The notes: generated from the sequence alone by a model not told the origin. Shown: positions 1-8,616, counted from the stretch's first letter. The stretch is 64,000 nucleotides of DNA from Clostridiales bacterium (GCA_029265405.1 JAJUJI010000001.1:286241-350240); one strand, 5' to 3'. Program-made: numbers and translations.

Positions 1-130
1 ACCCGGCGCCCGCGTCAATCTGCTCCTTGGCCCTTTTGAGTATAGGCTCGGGGTTCATGGAGTTCATAGCTTCCCTGATAACCGGCGATATGCAGTGTAT
101 GCGCTCGCCGATGACTACAAATTTGCCCAT
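1..130 (-). CDS. Partial pterin-binding methyltransferase (AcsE-like), N-terminus only
   Basis: The first 43 codons are visible, beginning MGKFVVIGERIHCIS; the rest lies beyond the left edge. The opening 'IGER' strand followed by a helix of the P-I-L-x-R-A-K-E-Q type matches the start of the dihydropteroate-synthase-like barrel of methyltetrahydrofolate:corrinoid/iron-sulfur protein methyltransferases. That enzyme passes the methyl group to the corrinoid protein that feeds acetyl-CoA synthase. The start at 130 has GGAG about 9 bases upstream. It lies 19 bases behind cooC as the last visible gene of the acs operon, which supports the assignment. It could instead be another pterin-dependent methyltransferase of the same fold. 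Confidence 0.65.
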   Translation of the reverse strand, partial: MGKFVVIGERIHCISPVIREAMNSMNPEPILKRAKEQIDAGAG

Positions 131-149
131 TTTGTTCCATCTCCTAAGT

Positions 150-908
150 CTAGTCTAAGATATATTTCATCAGCCCGGCTACGGCTTTTTTAACGGCCGA
201 ATCCTGGGGCAGCTGCACAAGGGGCCTTCCTGCCGAGTCGTAGCTGTAAACCGCCTCGTCGCGCGGTATCACAGCGATAAGCTCCAGTCCGTGCTTTTTT
301 ATTTCGGCCTTTATTCCTTCCGCCAGCTCGCCTGAAGGCGCAAGGTTGACCACAAGTCCCAGCTTTTTATATTTCAAGCCGAGGCTGCCTATCAGCTCCT
401 TAATCCGCCCGACAGCCTGGATGCCCCTGGTGGAGCAATCCGAAACGAGAAGTATGACGTCAACCTGGGGCAGGATGCCGCGGCTGATATGCTCCATTCC
501 GGCCTCGTTGTCGACAACCATGTAGGCGTATCTGCCGGCGTATTTCATAATCTGCGTTTGAAGCAGGCCGTTAACAAAGCAGTAGCAGCCCTGCCCCTGG
601 TCGCGGCCCATGACCAAAAGGTCGTAGCCGTCCATTTCGGCAAGAGCCTCTGAAAACTTGAACTCGGCATACTCCTGCTTGGCCATGCCCGCCGGAATAT
701 CCTCCTGTCCCTTGGCTATCTCCTCCCGAAGCTCGCCCAAGGTCGCCTCGACTTCAACGCCCAGAACCTCGTTGAGATTTGAGTTGGCGTCCGCGTCCAC
801 GGCGAGGACGGGTCCCTTGCCCAGCTTGGATAAATAATCAACAATAAGGCCGCTTATAGTCGTTTTTCCGGTGCCGCCCTTTCCAGCGACGGCTATGGTG
901 TATGCCAT
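150..908 (-). CDS. cooC: CooC/AcsF-type nickel-insertion ATPase
   Basis: A 252-residue MinD/ParA-type P-loop ATPase. Residues 9-17 form a deviant Walker A (GKGGTGKTT), and a C-x-C motif at Cys108/Cys110 matches the pair through which CooC dimers bind nickel. In the known family, ATP binding and hydrolysis drive maturation of the Ni-Fe-S clusters of CO dehydrogenase (CooC) or the Ni-Ni A-cluster of acetyl-CoA synthase (AcsF). Because acsB is the only catalytic gene visible in the operon, A-cluster maturation is the more likely role here. A GAGGGGG ribosome site precedes the ATG. The gene lies 9 bases downstream of cooT. Confidence 0.9.
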   Translation of the reverse strand: MAYTIAVAGKGGTGKTTISGLIVDYLSKLGKGPVLAVDADANSNLNEVLGVEVEATLGELREEIAKGQEDIPAGMAKQEYAEFKFSEALAEMDGYDLLVMGRDQGQGCYCFVNGLLQTQIMKYAGRYAYMVVDNEAGMEHISRGILPQVDVILLVSDCSTRGIQAVGRIKELIGSLGLKYKKLGLVVNLAPSGELAEGIKAEIKKHGLELIAVIPRDEAVYSYDSAGRPLVQLPQDSAVKKAVAGLMKYILD

Positions 909-917
909 ACTGCCCCC

Positions 918-1133
918 TCAGCTGTCCACGCGCGCGTTTTCATAGACATCGGCGGAAATATAAACCTCGCCGTTGACCAGGTCGGCCGACAGCAGCGTGC
1001 CCTCGACCTCGTAATCCGCGCCCAAAATGTCGGTCAGGACGATCGTGCCGTCCTCCATTCTTATATTGCTGATGTTCTTAGCGAAAACGGTTGCCTTTCC
1101 GTCCTTCGCCAGCATTACCTTTGCCAAACACAT
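918..1133 (-). CDS. cooT: CooT-family nickel-binding protein
   Basis: A 71-residue protein starting MCLAKVMLAKDG. The M-C-x-A-K start with a conserved Cys2 and the small all-beta pattern are typical of CooT, a dimeric Ni(II)-binding protein of CO dehydrogenase operons. Cys2 is the proposed metal ligand in that family. The strong GAGGAG site and tight packing between the His-rich gene and cooC indicate co-transcription. Its role is inferred to be nickel delivery to AcsB or to a CO dehydrogenase encoded elsewhere. Confidence 0.85.
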   Translation of the reverse strand: MCLAKVMLAKDGKATVFAKNISNIRMEDGTIVLTDILGADYEVEGTLLSADLVNGEVYISADVYENARVDS

Positions 1134-1157
1134 ATTCGATCTCCTCAGTTCATAAAA

Positions 1158-1595
1158 TTACATCGCTTTTAAGGCTGCTTCAAGCTCGGCGCTGCCCTGC
1201 TCGAAAGCGGATACGGCCTTAGTCAGGAAGGCGGCCGCTTCGGCCTTGCCTGAAGCCGAAAGCTTTTCCGCCAGCTCCCTGAGCTCCTGCGCGTGATGGC
1301 GGTTGTGCTCGCACATGTACCGGAGCAGGGCGGCTTCCTCGTCCTTCGCGAAGGCCTGCTCGGGCAAGCGGTGCTCGTGGCTGTGCTCATGGTCATGCTC
1401 GTGCTGGTGGCTGTGGGTATGCGCATGGAGGTGGCTGTGGGTTTCGCCGCCCTCGTGGGTGTGCCGGTGCTCATGCTCGTGGCTGTGCTCGTGGGTGTGT
1501 CCGCCTGCATGCTCGCTCTCCGGCTTGTGCTCGTGGCTGTGTCCGTCGTCATGGGTATGGTGCTTTAGCTGCCTGTAGCGTATGTGAAATTCCAT
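1158..1595 (-). CDS. Histidine-rich metal-binding protein of the acs operon
   Basis: A 145-residue cytosolic protein with no signal peptide or membrane segment. Residues 12-75 contain 27 histidines, mostly as H-x-H repeats with Glu, Ser or Thr between them. Residues 80-145 form a helical domain with a further Cys-x-x-x-x-His-His cluster (Cys95, His97, His100, His101). It plausibly stores or buffers nickel for the neighbouring CooT/CooC system, like the unrelated His-rich CooJ, but the His-rich part is N-terminal here. I chose the ATG at 1595, which has GGGAG upstream, over a longer in-frame start at 1688 that would overlap acsB. It could also act as a zinc or cobalt buffer. Confidence 0.75.
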   Translation of the reverse strand: MEFHIRYRQLKHHTHDDGHSHEHKPESEHAGGHTHEHSHEHEHRHTHEGGETHSHLHAHTHSHQHEHDHEHSHEHRLPEQAFAKDEEAALLRYMCEHNRHHAQELRELAEKLSASGKAEAAAFLTKAVSAFEQGSAELEAALKAM

Positions 1596-1632
1596 CGGCG
1601 CTCCCGTACCTTTCTGTATTTTTCGGTTTGTA

Positions 1633-3777
1633 TTACATGATCGGCTCGAGCCCGAGGGCGGGATGTCCCTTCTCCGCAAGGAAGGCAAGCACGCCCTCGC
1701 TGTCTGTCGCGATGGTCTCGTCGCAGATCATTGAAGTAAAGTTTTCTATCCCGTAAAGCTCCAGGGCGGTTTTATTTACCCTTTCGGCCACGTCCTCCTT
1801 AAGCTCCTTGGGCATCCAGACCAGGCGTATAAGGCCGCCTTCGGCCGATATGAATTTTTTGCTGCCTATGAAGTGGCGGCCGTGGCCCATAAAGCCGGGC
1901 GTCTGAACGCCGCCGCCTGTCATGGAGGCAAGCTCCCCGAAGGTCATGCCGGTGGGAGTCATCCCGGCGTATTCGCGGTTGACGACCACCACGCCGTTTG
2001 CCTCGGGCATAAGGCCGCAGATGCACTCAAAGCAGCCGCAGCTTGTCATGGGGTTTTCGACAAGCGAATATAGAGTTACCTCCTCCAAGGCTCCGTGCGT
2101 AGCCTCCTTGACGATTTCATTGACCGCCTTGTATGCGCCCAGCCTGGAGTCTATCAGCCCTTCCTTCGGTATGGGCTGGCTGGGGCCGGCGGGATTGAGC
2201 TCGTAGGTAGCCTTGGCGTCGAGCCAGGAAACGGCGCCGCAGAGGCCCAGCCTTTCGGGGGTCACCACGCAGCAGTGGGAGGGCGCGAAGGACTGGCAGA
2301 GTATGCAGGTGTAGAATGTGTCCACGCTTTCGTCGGTCAGCGAAGCGAGCCTTTCGTCGCGGTATCTGTAGCGGGGCATAGCTTCCTCTTCGAGTATCTG
2401 TCTGACTCTGGCCCCGTCGGTTATCATTGTGACCTGGCACTTGTCCACAATGCTGCCGAATTCGTCCGTTATCATGGCATACAAAACCTCGGCCAAATGC
2501 CTGAGCCTCAAGCCCTTTTCAAAGGAATCCCTGCTGAAGCGTATGCGGAATTGATTGCGCTGGCCCGTATGCATGACGCCCTCGATATAGTTGAACCAGG
2601 AATGTATCCTTCGCTCTATGACCGGCTCGAAATCGGCGCTCATTTTGGCTCCGTAAACGTCCACAATAGTTGCCAGCGGAAGCTCAATTATTTCCGACGG
2701 GCCTGCGTTTTCGGGTATGTCGCCTCCGATTACCTCGATCTTGTGGTCGGTTACCTCCTCGGATTTACGGAAGCTGACCAGCTCGCAGGTGGGGTTTTTA
2801 TTGGAGTAGAATTCGGCGTAGCAGTCGGCCTTCCTTATTATTTCGCCCTCAAAGGCGGAGGCGAAGGAAACGGGCAGCTCCACCTTTTTGGCCTTGATTT
2901 TTATCCCGCGCAGCTCAAGAGAGGTCTTGACGGTTTCGGAGTGGTCGCAGACGCTGACAAGGGCGCCGGGAACCTGGTTTTCACCCAGGTCTATATCCGT
3001 TATGACCGGAAAGCCCAGGGCTATGGCGCCGGCTCCTGCGGAAACCGTCACGGCGTCGAGCTCGCCGAAGGTGTTGACGAAGGCCGGAACCCTCTGCTTG
3101 GTATAGGCAAGCAGGCCGGCAAGATCGCCGGGCTGGACGTTTCCAAAAATCAAAGCCGCGCGAATGGCCACCGTAACTACATGTATTACGCTGGTTACGT
3201 CATGCCCCAGAGGCACCACCCTGTAATCCAGGCCTACCCTGACTCCGCCGCTGCTGATCTGGTCTATTACCGGGCCTACAAGAAAGGTCAGTATGCCCTT
3301 GTTCTGATAGTCCCTCACTACCCGCACCGCGTCCGCCGGGTCCGAGGCGCGTCCCAGCACGACCGCGACTCCGGGGATGTCTCCGGTTACAAGCGGAACG
3401 CCGAGAGAGCGTATTATCGGGTCCGGCACAAAGCCGATGCCTCCCTCGCCTTCGTAAGGGGCCGGACTGCGCGCGTATTTAAGAGCCTCTATTATCTCGG
3501 CGCCAACGGCGGTGGCAAGGCCGGCGTTCAGCGCGGCGCCAAGGTCGTCGGCGTTTGTAATAAGGCTTTTCAACACATCCACGCAGGCGGGCAGATCGCC
3601 CAGCTTCTGGACCTTTGCTCCGGTGGCGGCGTAGATCGTTGGGAGAAAATAGGCCGTGTCGGGAAAAGCCGCCTTTTTATCGGCGCCGAGCTCCCTTATC
3701 GCCTCGGCGACGGCCGCCTCGGTCAGACCGGCGACGGCGTTTGCTCCGCCGTAAATCAGATCGGTTAACGCGCTCAT
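1633..3777 (-). CDS. acsB: CO-methylating acetyl-CoA synthase (CODH/ACS alpha/beta subunit)
   Basis: A 714-residue protein that makes acetyl-CoA from a corrinoid-bound methyl group, CO and CoA in the Wood-Ljungdahl pathway. All six A-cluster ligands are present: Cys491, Cys494, Cys503, Cys513, Cys580 and Cys582. Their spacing (3, 9, 10, 67, 2) equals that of the well-studied Moorella enzyme as I recall it. The domain order is N-terminal CODH-contact domain, middle domain, then A-cluster domain, so the protein looks full length. The start at 3777 (MSALTDLIYG) has AAAGGCGG upstream; an in-frame start at 3822 lacks one. It is the first gene of the visible operon. No CO dehydrogenase subunit gene lies immediately upstream. 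Confidence 0.95.
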   Translation of the reverse strand: MSALTDLIYGGANAVAGLTEAAVAEAIRELGADKKAAFPDTAYFLPTIYAATGAKVQKLGDLPACVDVLKSLITNADDLGAALNAGLATAVGAEIIEALKYARSPAPYEGEGGIGFVPDPIIRSLGVPLVTGDIPGVAVVLGRASDPADAVRVVRDYQNKGILTFLVGPVIDQISSGGVRVGLDYRVVPLGHDVTSVIHVVTVAIRAALIFGNVQPGDLAGLLAYTKQRVPAFVNTFGELDAVTVSAGAGAIALGFPVITDIDLGENQVPGALVSVCDHSETVKTSLELRGIKIKAKKVELPVSFASAFEGEIIRKADCYAEFYSNKNPTCELVSFRKSEEVTDHKIEVIGGDIPENAGPSEIIELPLATIVDVYGAKMSADFEPVIERRIHSWFNYIEGVMHTGQRNQFRIRFSRDSFEKGLRLRHLAEVLYAMITDEFGSIVDKCQVTMITDGARVRQILEEEAMPRYRYRDERLASLTDESVDTFYTCILCQSFAPSHCCVVTPERLGLCGAVSWLDAKATYELNPAGPSQPIPKEGLIDSRLGAYKAVNEIVKEATHGALEEVTLYSLVENPMTSCGCFECICGLMPEANGVVVVNREYAGMTPTGMTFGELASMTGGGVQTPGFMGHGRHFIGSKKFISAEGGLIRLVWMPKELKEDVAERVNKTALELYGIENFTSMICDETIATDSEGVLAFLAEKGHPALGLEPIM

Positions 3778-4120
3778 TGACAAACCGCCTTTCTTTATTG
3801 TTTTTATAGAACGAAACAGCAAATTGCTTTTTTATCAAGCCGGACGCTGCGGGACCAAAAAATAAAAACATAACAAGCTATATTTTAAACGCCCGGCAAC
3901 CGATTCGACTGGCTAAAAAAATCAGCCGCCACACATCATGAAAATAAATCATGATATGGGGTGGCTGATGATATTAGTATGCCTTAAAAATATTTTTATT
4001 TTTTTCATATACATCACGGCTGTAGTATAACACGAAAAAGCGCAAAATATCAAGGAACAAATCTAATAAATAGTAATAGGCGGCTTTCGGCGCAATTGTC
4101 TAAATATCCCTACCGGAGGG
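3778..4120. other. Intergenic region between the MATE gene and acsB
   Basis: 343 bases, AT-rich in the middle, with no convincing gene. It holds the long hairpin terminator at 3915-3969 and, nearer acsB, a stretch rich in A and T runs that probably contains the acs promoter, although no clean -35/-10 pair was found. No known riboswitch was recognised. Confidence 0.5.
3915..3969 (-). terminator. Long hairpin terminator upstream of acsB
   Basis: Arms at 3921-3941 and 3949-3969 are near-perfect complements (17 of 21) around a 7-base AT loop. Read on the minus strand, the stem is followed by a run of seven T. It lies about 150 bases past the MATE stop and about 140 bases before the acsB start, so it ends MATE transcription or acts as an attenuator in the acs leader. 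Confidence 0.75.
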
Positions 4121-5497
4121 TTATTTAACAAGGAGCCCTCGCTTTTTCCAGGTTCCCGCGTAAAAATAAGCCGCAGCCATAAAGGCGGTGGTAAAGGCCG
4201 CAAGGGCGCTCCCCAGCCAAAAGCCGGTGATCCCCATGCCCAGAACCTTGCCGAAAAGCAGCGCCATTCCGATACGGGACACGACCCCGTCGAAGATTGC
4301 GACTATGAAGCAGAAGGCCGCAAAGCCTATGCCGTTTATCATGGAAATGTAGGGCGACATAAGGGCAAAGGATAGAAAGCCTACGGACATGATTTTTATA
4401 TACACGGGCGCCAGAGAAAGAACCTCCGGGTCCTCGCTGAACAGGCCGAAAAGCTGCTTAGGGAAGAGGTTGTATACGGTCACCAGCACAGCGCAGGCGC
4501 ACAGGCAGATAGCCAGAGTATAGTGGACTATCTTTTTGCAGCGCTCGAACTTGCCGGCGCCGAAATTTTGGCCTATCATGGTGGAGCTTGCCATGCCGAC
4601 GGCCATGGCCACTATGCTCATGACGTTGCTGAGCTTGTTGCCGACGCCCGTTACTGCCGAAGCTATTACGCCGTAGCTGTTGATGTAGGAGTTGACGAAG
4701 AGGAAGGACAGGCTTATAGCGGCGTTTTGCAGGGCCATGGGCAGGCCCAGGCTGATCATCGGCAAAAGCTGCCGCTTTCCGATTTTGAAGCTCCTGGGCT
4801 TGAAATCAAAGCCGAAGGCTTCGCGGTGCCTGTATAGATATATGATGGCCAGAATAAAGGACAGCGCCTGGCTCATAACGGTAGCGAGCGCCGCTCCGAA
4901 GGTATCCCAACCCAGCAAGCCTACAAAGACCAGGTCCAGCGCGATGTTGGTTAAGGTGGCTACGGCTATGAAGGCAAAGGGCCGCTTGGAATCGCCCATG
5001 CCCCTGAGTATGGAGCTGACGATGTTGTAGCCGTAGATGAAAAACAAGCCGCCGAAGCAGGTCGACGCATAGCTGTAGCCCTGCCCGAAGGCCTCCGCGG
5101 GAGTCTTAAGAAGGGTCAAAAAGCTGCCGGTAAAGCAAAGGGCTATCGCGGAAAGCGCCAGAGAAGAGCCCAGTATGAAGCTGAACATGGTGCCGATTAC
5201 GGAGTTGATGCCCTTCCTGTCGCCCCGGCCGGCGTATTGGGATATCATGACCTGGCCGGAGGTTGAAAACCCCGCGCCAAGCATGGTAAAAAAATTGAGC
5301 AGTTCTCCGCCTATGGAGGCGCCTGAAAGGCCCGTGCTGCCCACGAAATGGCCTATCACAACCATATCCACTATTCCGTACACAACCTGAAGAAGATTGG
5401 AGAGGGCAAAGGGGTAGGCAAAGATCAGCAGCCTTTTCAACACGCTGCCCTGAGTAAGATCGTTTATCATCGTTGTTTTAGATTCAGAAGTGTCCAA
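4121..5497 (-). CDS. MATE-family multidrug/sodium antiporter
   Basis: A 458-residue polytopic membrane protein with the twelve-helix, two-bundle pattern of MATE exporters (NorM/DinF class). These expel cationic drugs or metabolites in exchange for sodium or protons. Early motifs such as P-F-A-L-S-N-L-L-Q-V-V-Y-G and internal repetition around residues 30-60 and 250-290 support the family. Transcription probably starts at the promoter at 5549-5577, which has a palindromic operator over the start site. It stands alone between terminators. The substrate cannot be inferred. Confidence 0.88.
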   Translation of the reverse strand: MDTSESKTTMINDLTQGSVLKRLLIFAYPFALSNLLQVVYGIVDMVVIGHFVGSTGLSGASIGGELLNFFTMLGAGFSTSGQVMISQYAGRGDRKGINSVIGTMFSFILGSSLALSAIALCFTGSFLTLLKTPAEAFGQGYSYASTCFGGLFFIYGYNIVSSILRGMGDSKRPFAFIAVATLTNIALDLVFVGLLGWDTFGAALATVMSQALSFILAIIYLYRHREAFGFDFKPRSFKIGKRQLLPMISLGLPMALQNAAISLSFLFVNSYINSYGVIASAVTGVGNKLSNVMSIVAMAVGMASSTMIGQNFGAGKFERCKKIVHYTLAICLCACAVLVTVYNLFPKQLFGLFSEDPEVLSLAPVYIKIMSVGFLSFALMSPYISMINGIGFAAFCFIVAIFDGVVSRIGMALLFGKVLGMGITGFWLGSALAAFTTAFMAAAYFYAGTWKKRGLLVK

Positions 5498-5526
5498 TAT
5501 TTAAGCCTCCGGTGAGTTTGGATAAC

Positions 5527-5577
5527 AATTTGTATAGCAAGTTATATGATGATATAGATTAACCGCGGGTTTGTCAA
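5527..5577 (-). promoter_or_regulatory. Sigma-A promoter and MarR-like operator for the MATE gene
   Basis: On the minus strand, TTGACA (5572-5577) is followed after 17 bases by TATCAT (5549-5554). Overlapping the expected start site is an interrupted palindrome, AA-n-TTG-n5-CAA-n-TT (5527-5543). This resembles MarR-family operators and would block initiation when bound. No MarR-like gene is nearby. Confidence 0.65.
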
Positions 5578-5791
5578 CGTATAAAAGCCTAAATTTTAAG
5601 CTTGTTCGCGGAGCGGCAATTGTATAATTAGCTGCGCAGCCCTTGCGGCCGCCGAGCGCTGCGGGCAAAAGCCGCGGCCTTGCGGCGCGCATAGCCGTCA
5701 ACGGCGCCCGCTTTATAGAGCCGGGCAGGGATCTCCAAAACGACTTGATAAGCAGGACGGAAAACTGCATATAGCGGGATCGATCGTTTGA

Positions 5792-5826
5792 GCAAGGGGA
5801 GCTAAAAGCCGGAAAGCTCCCCTTGC
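5792..5826 (-). terminator. Hairpin after sigK
   Basis: A perfect 12-bp stem (5792-5803 with 5815-5826) and an 11-base loop start 4 bases after the sigK stop. There is no strong T tract, so termination may be partial or the hairpin may protect the mRNA end. Confidence 0.55.
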
Positions 5827-5830
5827 CCAA

Positions 5831-6523
5831 TCAACCTTTCTCCATAAAGGCGGCCTCCAGCTTTTCCAGCGCCTTTTTTTCTATGCGGGAGACATAGGAG
5901 CGGCTGATTTTCAGATCCGCGGCTATCTCTCTCTGTGTCCTCGCCTGGCGGTTGTCAAGGCCGTAGCGCATTTTGATGATTTCCGCCTCGCGGCGGGTCA
6001 GCTTTTCCTCTATGTATTTGCGCAGCAGCTCGCAGCTTTCCCTGACGCTCAGGCGGTCGAGCATGTCGTCCGGAGCGTAGAGCACGTCTATGAAGGAAAG
6101 GTTGTTGCCGTCCCCGTCCGACTCGATGGCCTCCGAAAGGGATATGTCGCCCGCCGTCTTTTTTTGGCTTCTGAAATACATGAGGATTTCGTTTTCCACG
6201 CAGCGCGAGGCGTAGGTGGCAAGCCTGACGCCCTTGTCCGGCTTGTAGGTCGATATGCCCTTTATAAGCCCTATGGTGCCGATGGAAATCAGGTCGTCCT
6301 GATCGCAGTTTTGAGTGTAGTATTTTTTCATGATATGCGCCACAAGGCGCAGATTGCGCTCTATCAGTATGTTTCGGGCGTCCAGGTCGCCTTCCAGCGC
6401 AAGCTTGACGTACCTGCGCTCCTCGGCGGCGCTGAGGGGGCGGGGAAAGGAGCCCTTGCCCCCGCCGAGGCGGAGCATGAGAAAGGCGGAATTAAGCAGT
6501 AGCGCGAAAGCTGCCGAAAGCAT
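5831..6523 (-). CDS. sigK: Sporulation sigma factor sigma-K (pro-sigma-K-like)
   Basis: A 230-residue sigma-70 factor. A hydrophobic N-terminal stretch (residues 1-17) resembles the pro-sequence removed from sigma-K. Region 2 follows (R-N-L-R-L-V-A-H-I, then D-D-L-I-S-I-G-T-I-G-L) and region 4 carries the S-R-S-Y-V-S-R-I-E-K helix-turn-helix. Sigma-K directs late mother-cell transcription of coat and cortex genes. The gene is continuous, with no skin-type interruption. I prefer ATG 6523 because AAGGGG lies 8 bases upstream; the in-frame GTG at 6532 sits almost on that site. Confidence 0.9.
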   Translation of the reverse strand: MLSAAFALLLNSAFLMLRLGGGKGSFPRPLSAAEERRYVKLALEGDLDARNILIERNLRLVAHIMKKYYTQNCDQDDLISIGTIGLIKGISTYKPDKGVRLATYASRCVENEILMYFRSQKKTAGDISLSEAIESDGDGNNLSFIDVLYAPDDMLDRLSVRESCELLRKYIEEKLTRREAEIIKMRYGLDNRQARTQREIAADLKISRSYVSRIEKKALEKLEAAFMEKG

Positions 6524-6602
6524 TATGAGCACCCCTTATAATCAGGATACTTAAGCTTATTCCGCCTCCGCCTGTACACATTACAGCGCGCGGCCGTTTG
6601 GG

Positions 6603-6648
6603 CAAAGCAAAAATAAGGCGGCGTACGGGGCTCATGCCGTACGCCGCC
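6603..6648 (-). terminator. Terminator of the SLH protein gene
   Basis: A perfect 12-bp GC-rich stem (6617-6628 with 6637-6648). On the minus strand it is followed by TTATTTTTG, 28 bases past the stop codon. Confidence 0.85.
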
Positions 6649-6676
6649 GGAGCGCTGTTTGCGCGTTTTCCGGGCT

Positions 6677-8518
6677 TCAGCTTTCCATTATTATGGTGAC
6701 CGCACTAAAGGATACGGAATTGGTATAGCTTCCGTAAGCCACGACGGTCGATTCGGCGGTTATGCCCGAAAGACCGATAGTCCTGCCGGTGCTTGATTTG
6801 ATTATGGCAACGGCGGAGGAAGCGTCAACATAAACCAGCTTGCCGGAAACCAGCAGAGTTATCGTTTTCTTGGAGGAGTCCACCGCCAGAACCGTCCCCG
6901 TCACCTTCGAAGTGGAGGAAGCGGCGCTTATCAGGTATATTTCGGTTATAGTATCGCCATAGACGGTTACCTTCACGGTCGCGCCTACGCCGACGGCCGA
7001 GAGCAGTATCGCCTTGCTGCCGCTGTATACGCTGGCGTTTGCGTCAAGCTTAAGGTCCCAGCTTTTGCCGTTCTTGTCTTTGATCACCCAGGTGGTGGCG
7101 TCGGTTGTCGTTGTAACGGACATGAGCTCGCCTGTGACGGTATTTTCGGAGTCCTCGGAGGAAATGGACTTGACCTTGCTGTCGTCAACGGCGACTATCA
7201 CCTTGCTTCCGACGCTCAGGCGGTCTATGCTGATGGCCGTCTCACCCCTGGTAATGGAGGGAAGATTGGATATATCGAGGGGGAAGTACCATAACGCGCC
7301 GTTCGTATCCGAAACTTTCAGCGTAACGGTTGTTCCATAGTCCAGGGCCGTAATCGTGCCGCTGATTTCGCAGTCGTTGTTGCGGGAGATCAAAGCGGCC
7401 GCCGTGTTGTTGACAAGCTTCAGCGTGACGAAATAAGGGGTGGTCAGCGCCGAGGCGGCGACGGTTTTTCCGTTCTGCGTTATAACGGTGGAGGATGTCA
7501 GGTCGTATCTCGTTTTTGTTCCGGTCGCCAGATCGGCGAGGTATATGTAGTAGCCGCCCGACGCGGCGGTGACGCTTGCAAGGTTGCCCTGCACCCATGT
7601 TACCGACGTGTCGCTGGTTATTTTTACGTCCGAAACGGCCCCGTCAGCCAGCGTAACGATGGCGTGGCTGCCGTTGTATAGGGAGCTGAGTATTTTTGCT
7701 TCGCCGTTGACGCTGACGGAGGCGGAGGAAGGGACGGCAAATTCCCTGATAAGGCCGCTGCCCAGACGGAGGCGGAGGACTCCGGAGCCTGCGGAGTATA
7801 TGATGCCCTCTACTTTCGACATGCCTTCGTACTTTGCGATTGAAAGCTTGGCTCCAATGCCCTCGATGTAGGCCAGCGTGCGCGACAGCATGGCGGCGGT
7901 GACCTCCCTTGTGACGCCGGAATGCGGCAGGAAATTCCCGCCGTCGCCTCCGGTGACGATTCCTAAGGAAACGAGCAGAGCCACATAGCCGGTATAGGCG
8001 GCGGATATGTCCTTGGCGTCGCTGAATTCCAGCTCCGTGCCGGCAAGCGAAAGGGCGGTCTTTTCAAGCTGGACGGCTCTCACGAGGAACACGGACAAAA
8101 GCTGCTTTTCTATGGCGCCGGTCAGGTTGAGCGAGGCCAGCTCGCTTTCGGTTATGATTCCGGCGGCAAGGCATACGGCCAGCTCGTCATACGCCCAGGA
8201 CAGGGAGGAATCCGCATGCTTTTCCACATAGGCTCCGTAGTCCTCGTATATCCAGCTTTTCACTTCGTCGCCGAGCGAGTAGAACCTTGAAAGCACCGCC
8301 AGGGCCTCCGCCGCTGTTATCAGATTGGTTGGCCTGTAGGCGCCGTCGCTGTATCCGGTCAATATGCCCCGCTTTGCAAGGTCGGCTATATATTGCGCCG
8401 ACCATCTGTCGTCGCTCACATCGCTGTAATCCGAGGCCAGAGCCGGGACAGACAGGGAGCCCAGCAGGACGACGGACATCAGTACGGACAGCAGCCTGGT
8501 GCTTATTTTAAAGCGCAT
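6677..8518 (-). CDS. Exported S-layer-homology domain protein
   Basis: A 613-residue protein with a signal peptide (basic start, hydrophobic core, cleavage near A-L-A-S at residues 25-30). SLH modules follow over residues ~30-220 (Y-S-D-V-S-D-D-R-W-S opening, G-I-L-T-G-Y-S-D-G turns), which anchor proteins to secondary cell-wall polymer. The remaining ~390 residues are Ser/Thr/Val-rich beta repeats (G-x-I/V-x-x-V/L-D patterns) with no catalytic motif seen. The start at 8518 has GGAGGTAA upstream and a well-formed promoter lies at 8559-8587. It is probably a cell-surface structural or adhesive protein. Confidence 0.85.
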   Translation of the reverse strand: MRFKISTRLLSVLMSVVLLGSLSVPALASDYSDVSDDRWSAQYIADLAKRGILTGYSDGAYRPTNLITAAEALAVLSRFYSLGDEVKSWIYEDYGAYVEKHADSSLSWAYDELAVCLAAGIITESELASLNLTGAIEKQLLSVFLVRAVQLEKTALSLAGTELEFSDAKDISAAYTGYVALLVSLGIVTGGDGGNFLPHSGVTREVTAAMLSRTLAYIEGIGAKLSIAKYEGMSKVEGIIYSAGSGVLRLRLGSGLIREFAVPSSASVSVNGEAKILSSLYNGSHAIVTLADGAVSDVKITSDTSVTWVQGNLASVTAASGGYYIYLADLATGTKTRYDLTSSTVITQNGKTVAASALTTPYFVTLKLVNNTAAALISRNNDCEISGTITALDYGTTVTLKVSDTNGALWYFPLDISNLPSITRGETAISIDRLSVGSKVIVAVDDSKVKSISSEDSENTVTGELMSVTTTTDATTWVIKDKNGKSWDLKLDANASVYSGSKAILLSAVGVGATVKVTVYGDTITEIYLISAASSTSKVTGTVLAVDSSKKTITLLVSGKLVYVDASSAVAIIKSSTGRTIGLSGITAESTVVAYGSYTNSVSFSAVTIIMES

Positions 8519-8558
8519 GAGTATTACCTCCACCTAATAATCAGCGGTTTTCGCTTAA

Positions 8559-8587
8559 AATATATAGTAATAATTCCAAAAAAGCAA
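8559..8587 (-). promoter_or_regulatory. Sigma-A promoter of the SLH protein gene
   Basis: Minus strand: TTGCTT (8582-8587), 17-base spacer, TATATT (8559-8564). The start codon lies about 40 bases downstream. Confidence 0.65.
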
Positions 8588-8616
8588 TAATATTATATTA
8601 ATATCCAAAATGCGCC

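Larger units (their letters stand above)
5498..5830. other. Intergenic region between sigK and the MATE gene
   Basis: 333 bases. It holds the sigK terminator (5792-5826) and the MATE promoter/operator (5527-5577). A 109-codon minus-strand frame crosses it, but it has no ribosome site, no protein-like composition, and runs through both control elements, so it was not called as a gene. Confidence 0.5.

Noticed and set aside
1293..1578. Two short plus-strand frames opposite the His-rich gene, looking hydrophobic
   Set aside because: Their Val/Leu/Met or Cys/Trp repeats are the complement of CAT/CAC histidine codons, not real membrane helices.
2095..3768. 557-codon plus-strand open frame opposite acsB
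   Set aside because: It mirrors a gene with an intact A-cluster. Such long antisense frames arise from the GC-rich third positions here, and it has no protein-like motifs or ribosome site.
5501..5830. 109-codon minus-strand frame between sigK and the MATE gene
   Set aside because: It spans the sigK hairpin and the MATE promoter, has no ribosome site and has non-protein-like composition.
6677..8518. SLH protein as a pseudogene because of repetitive C-terminal sequence
   Set aside because: The frame is continuous, with signal peptide, good ribosome site, promoter and terminator.
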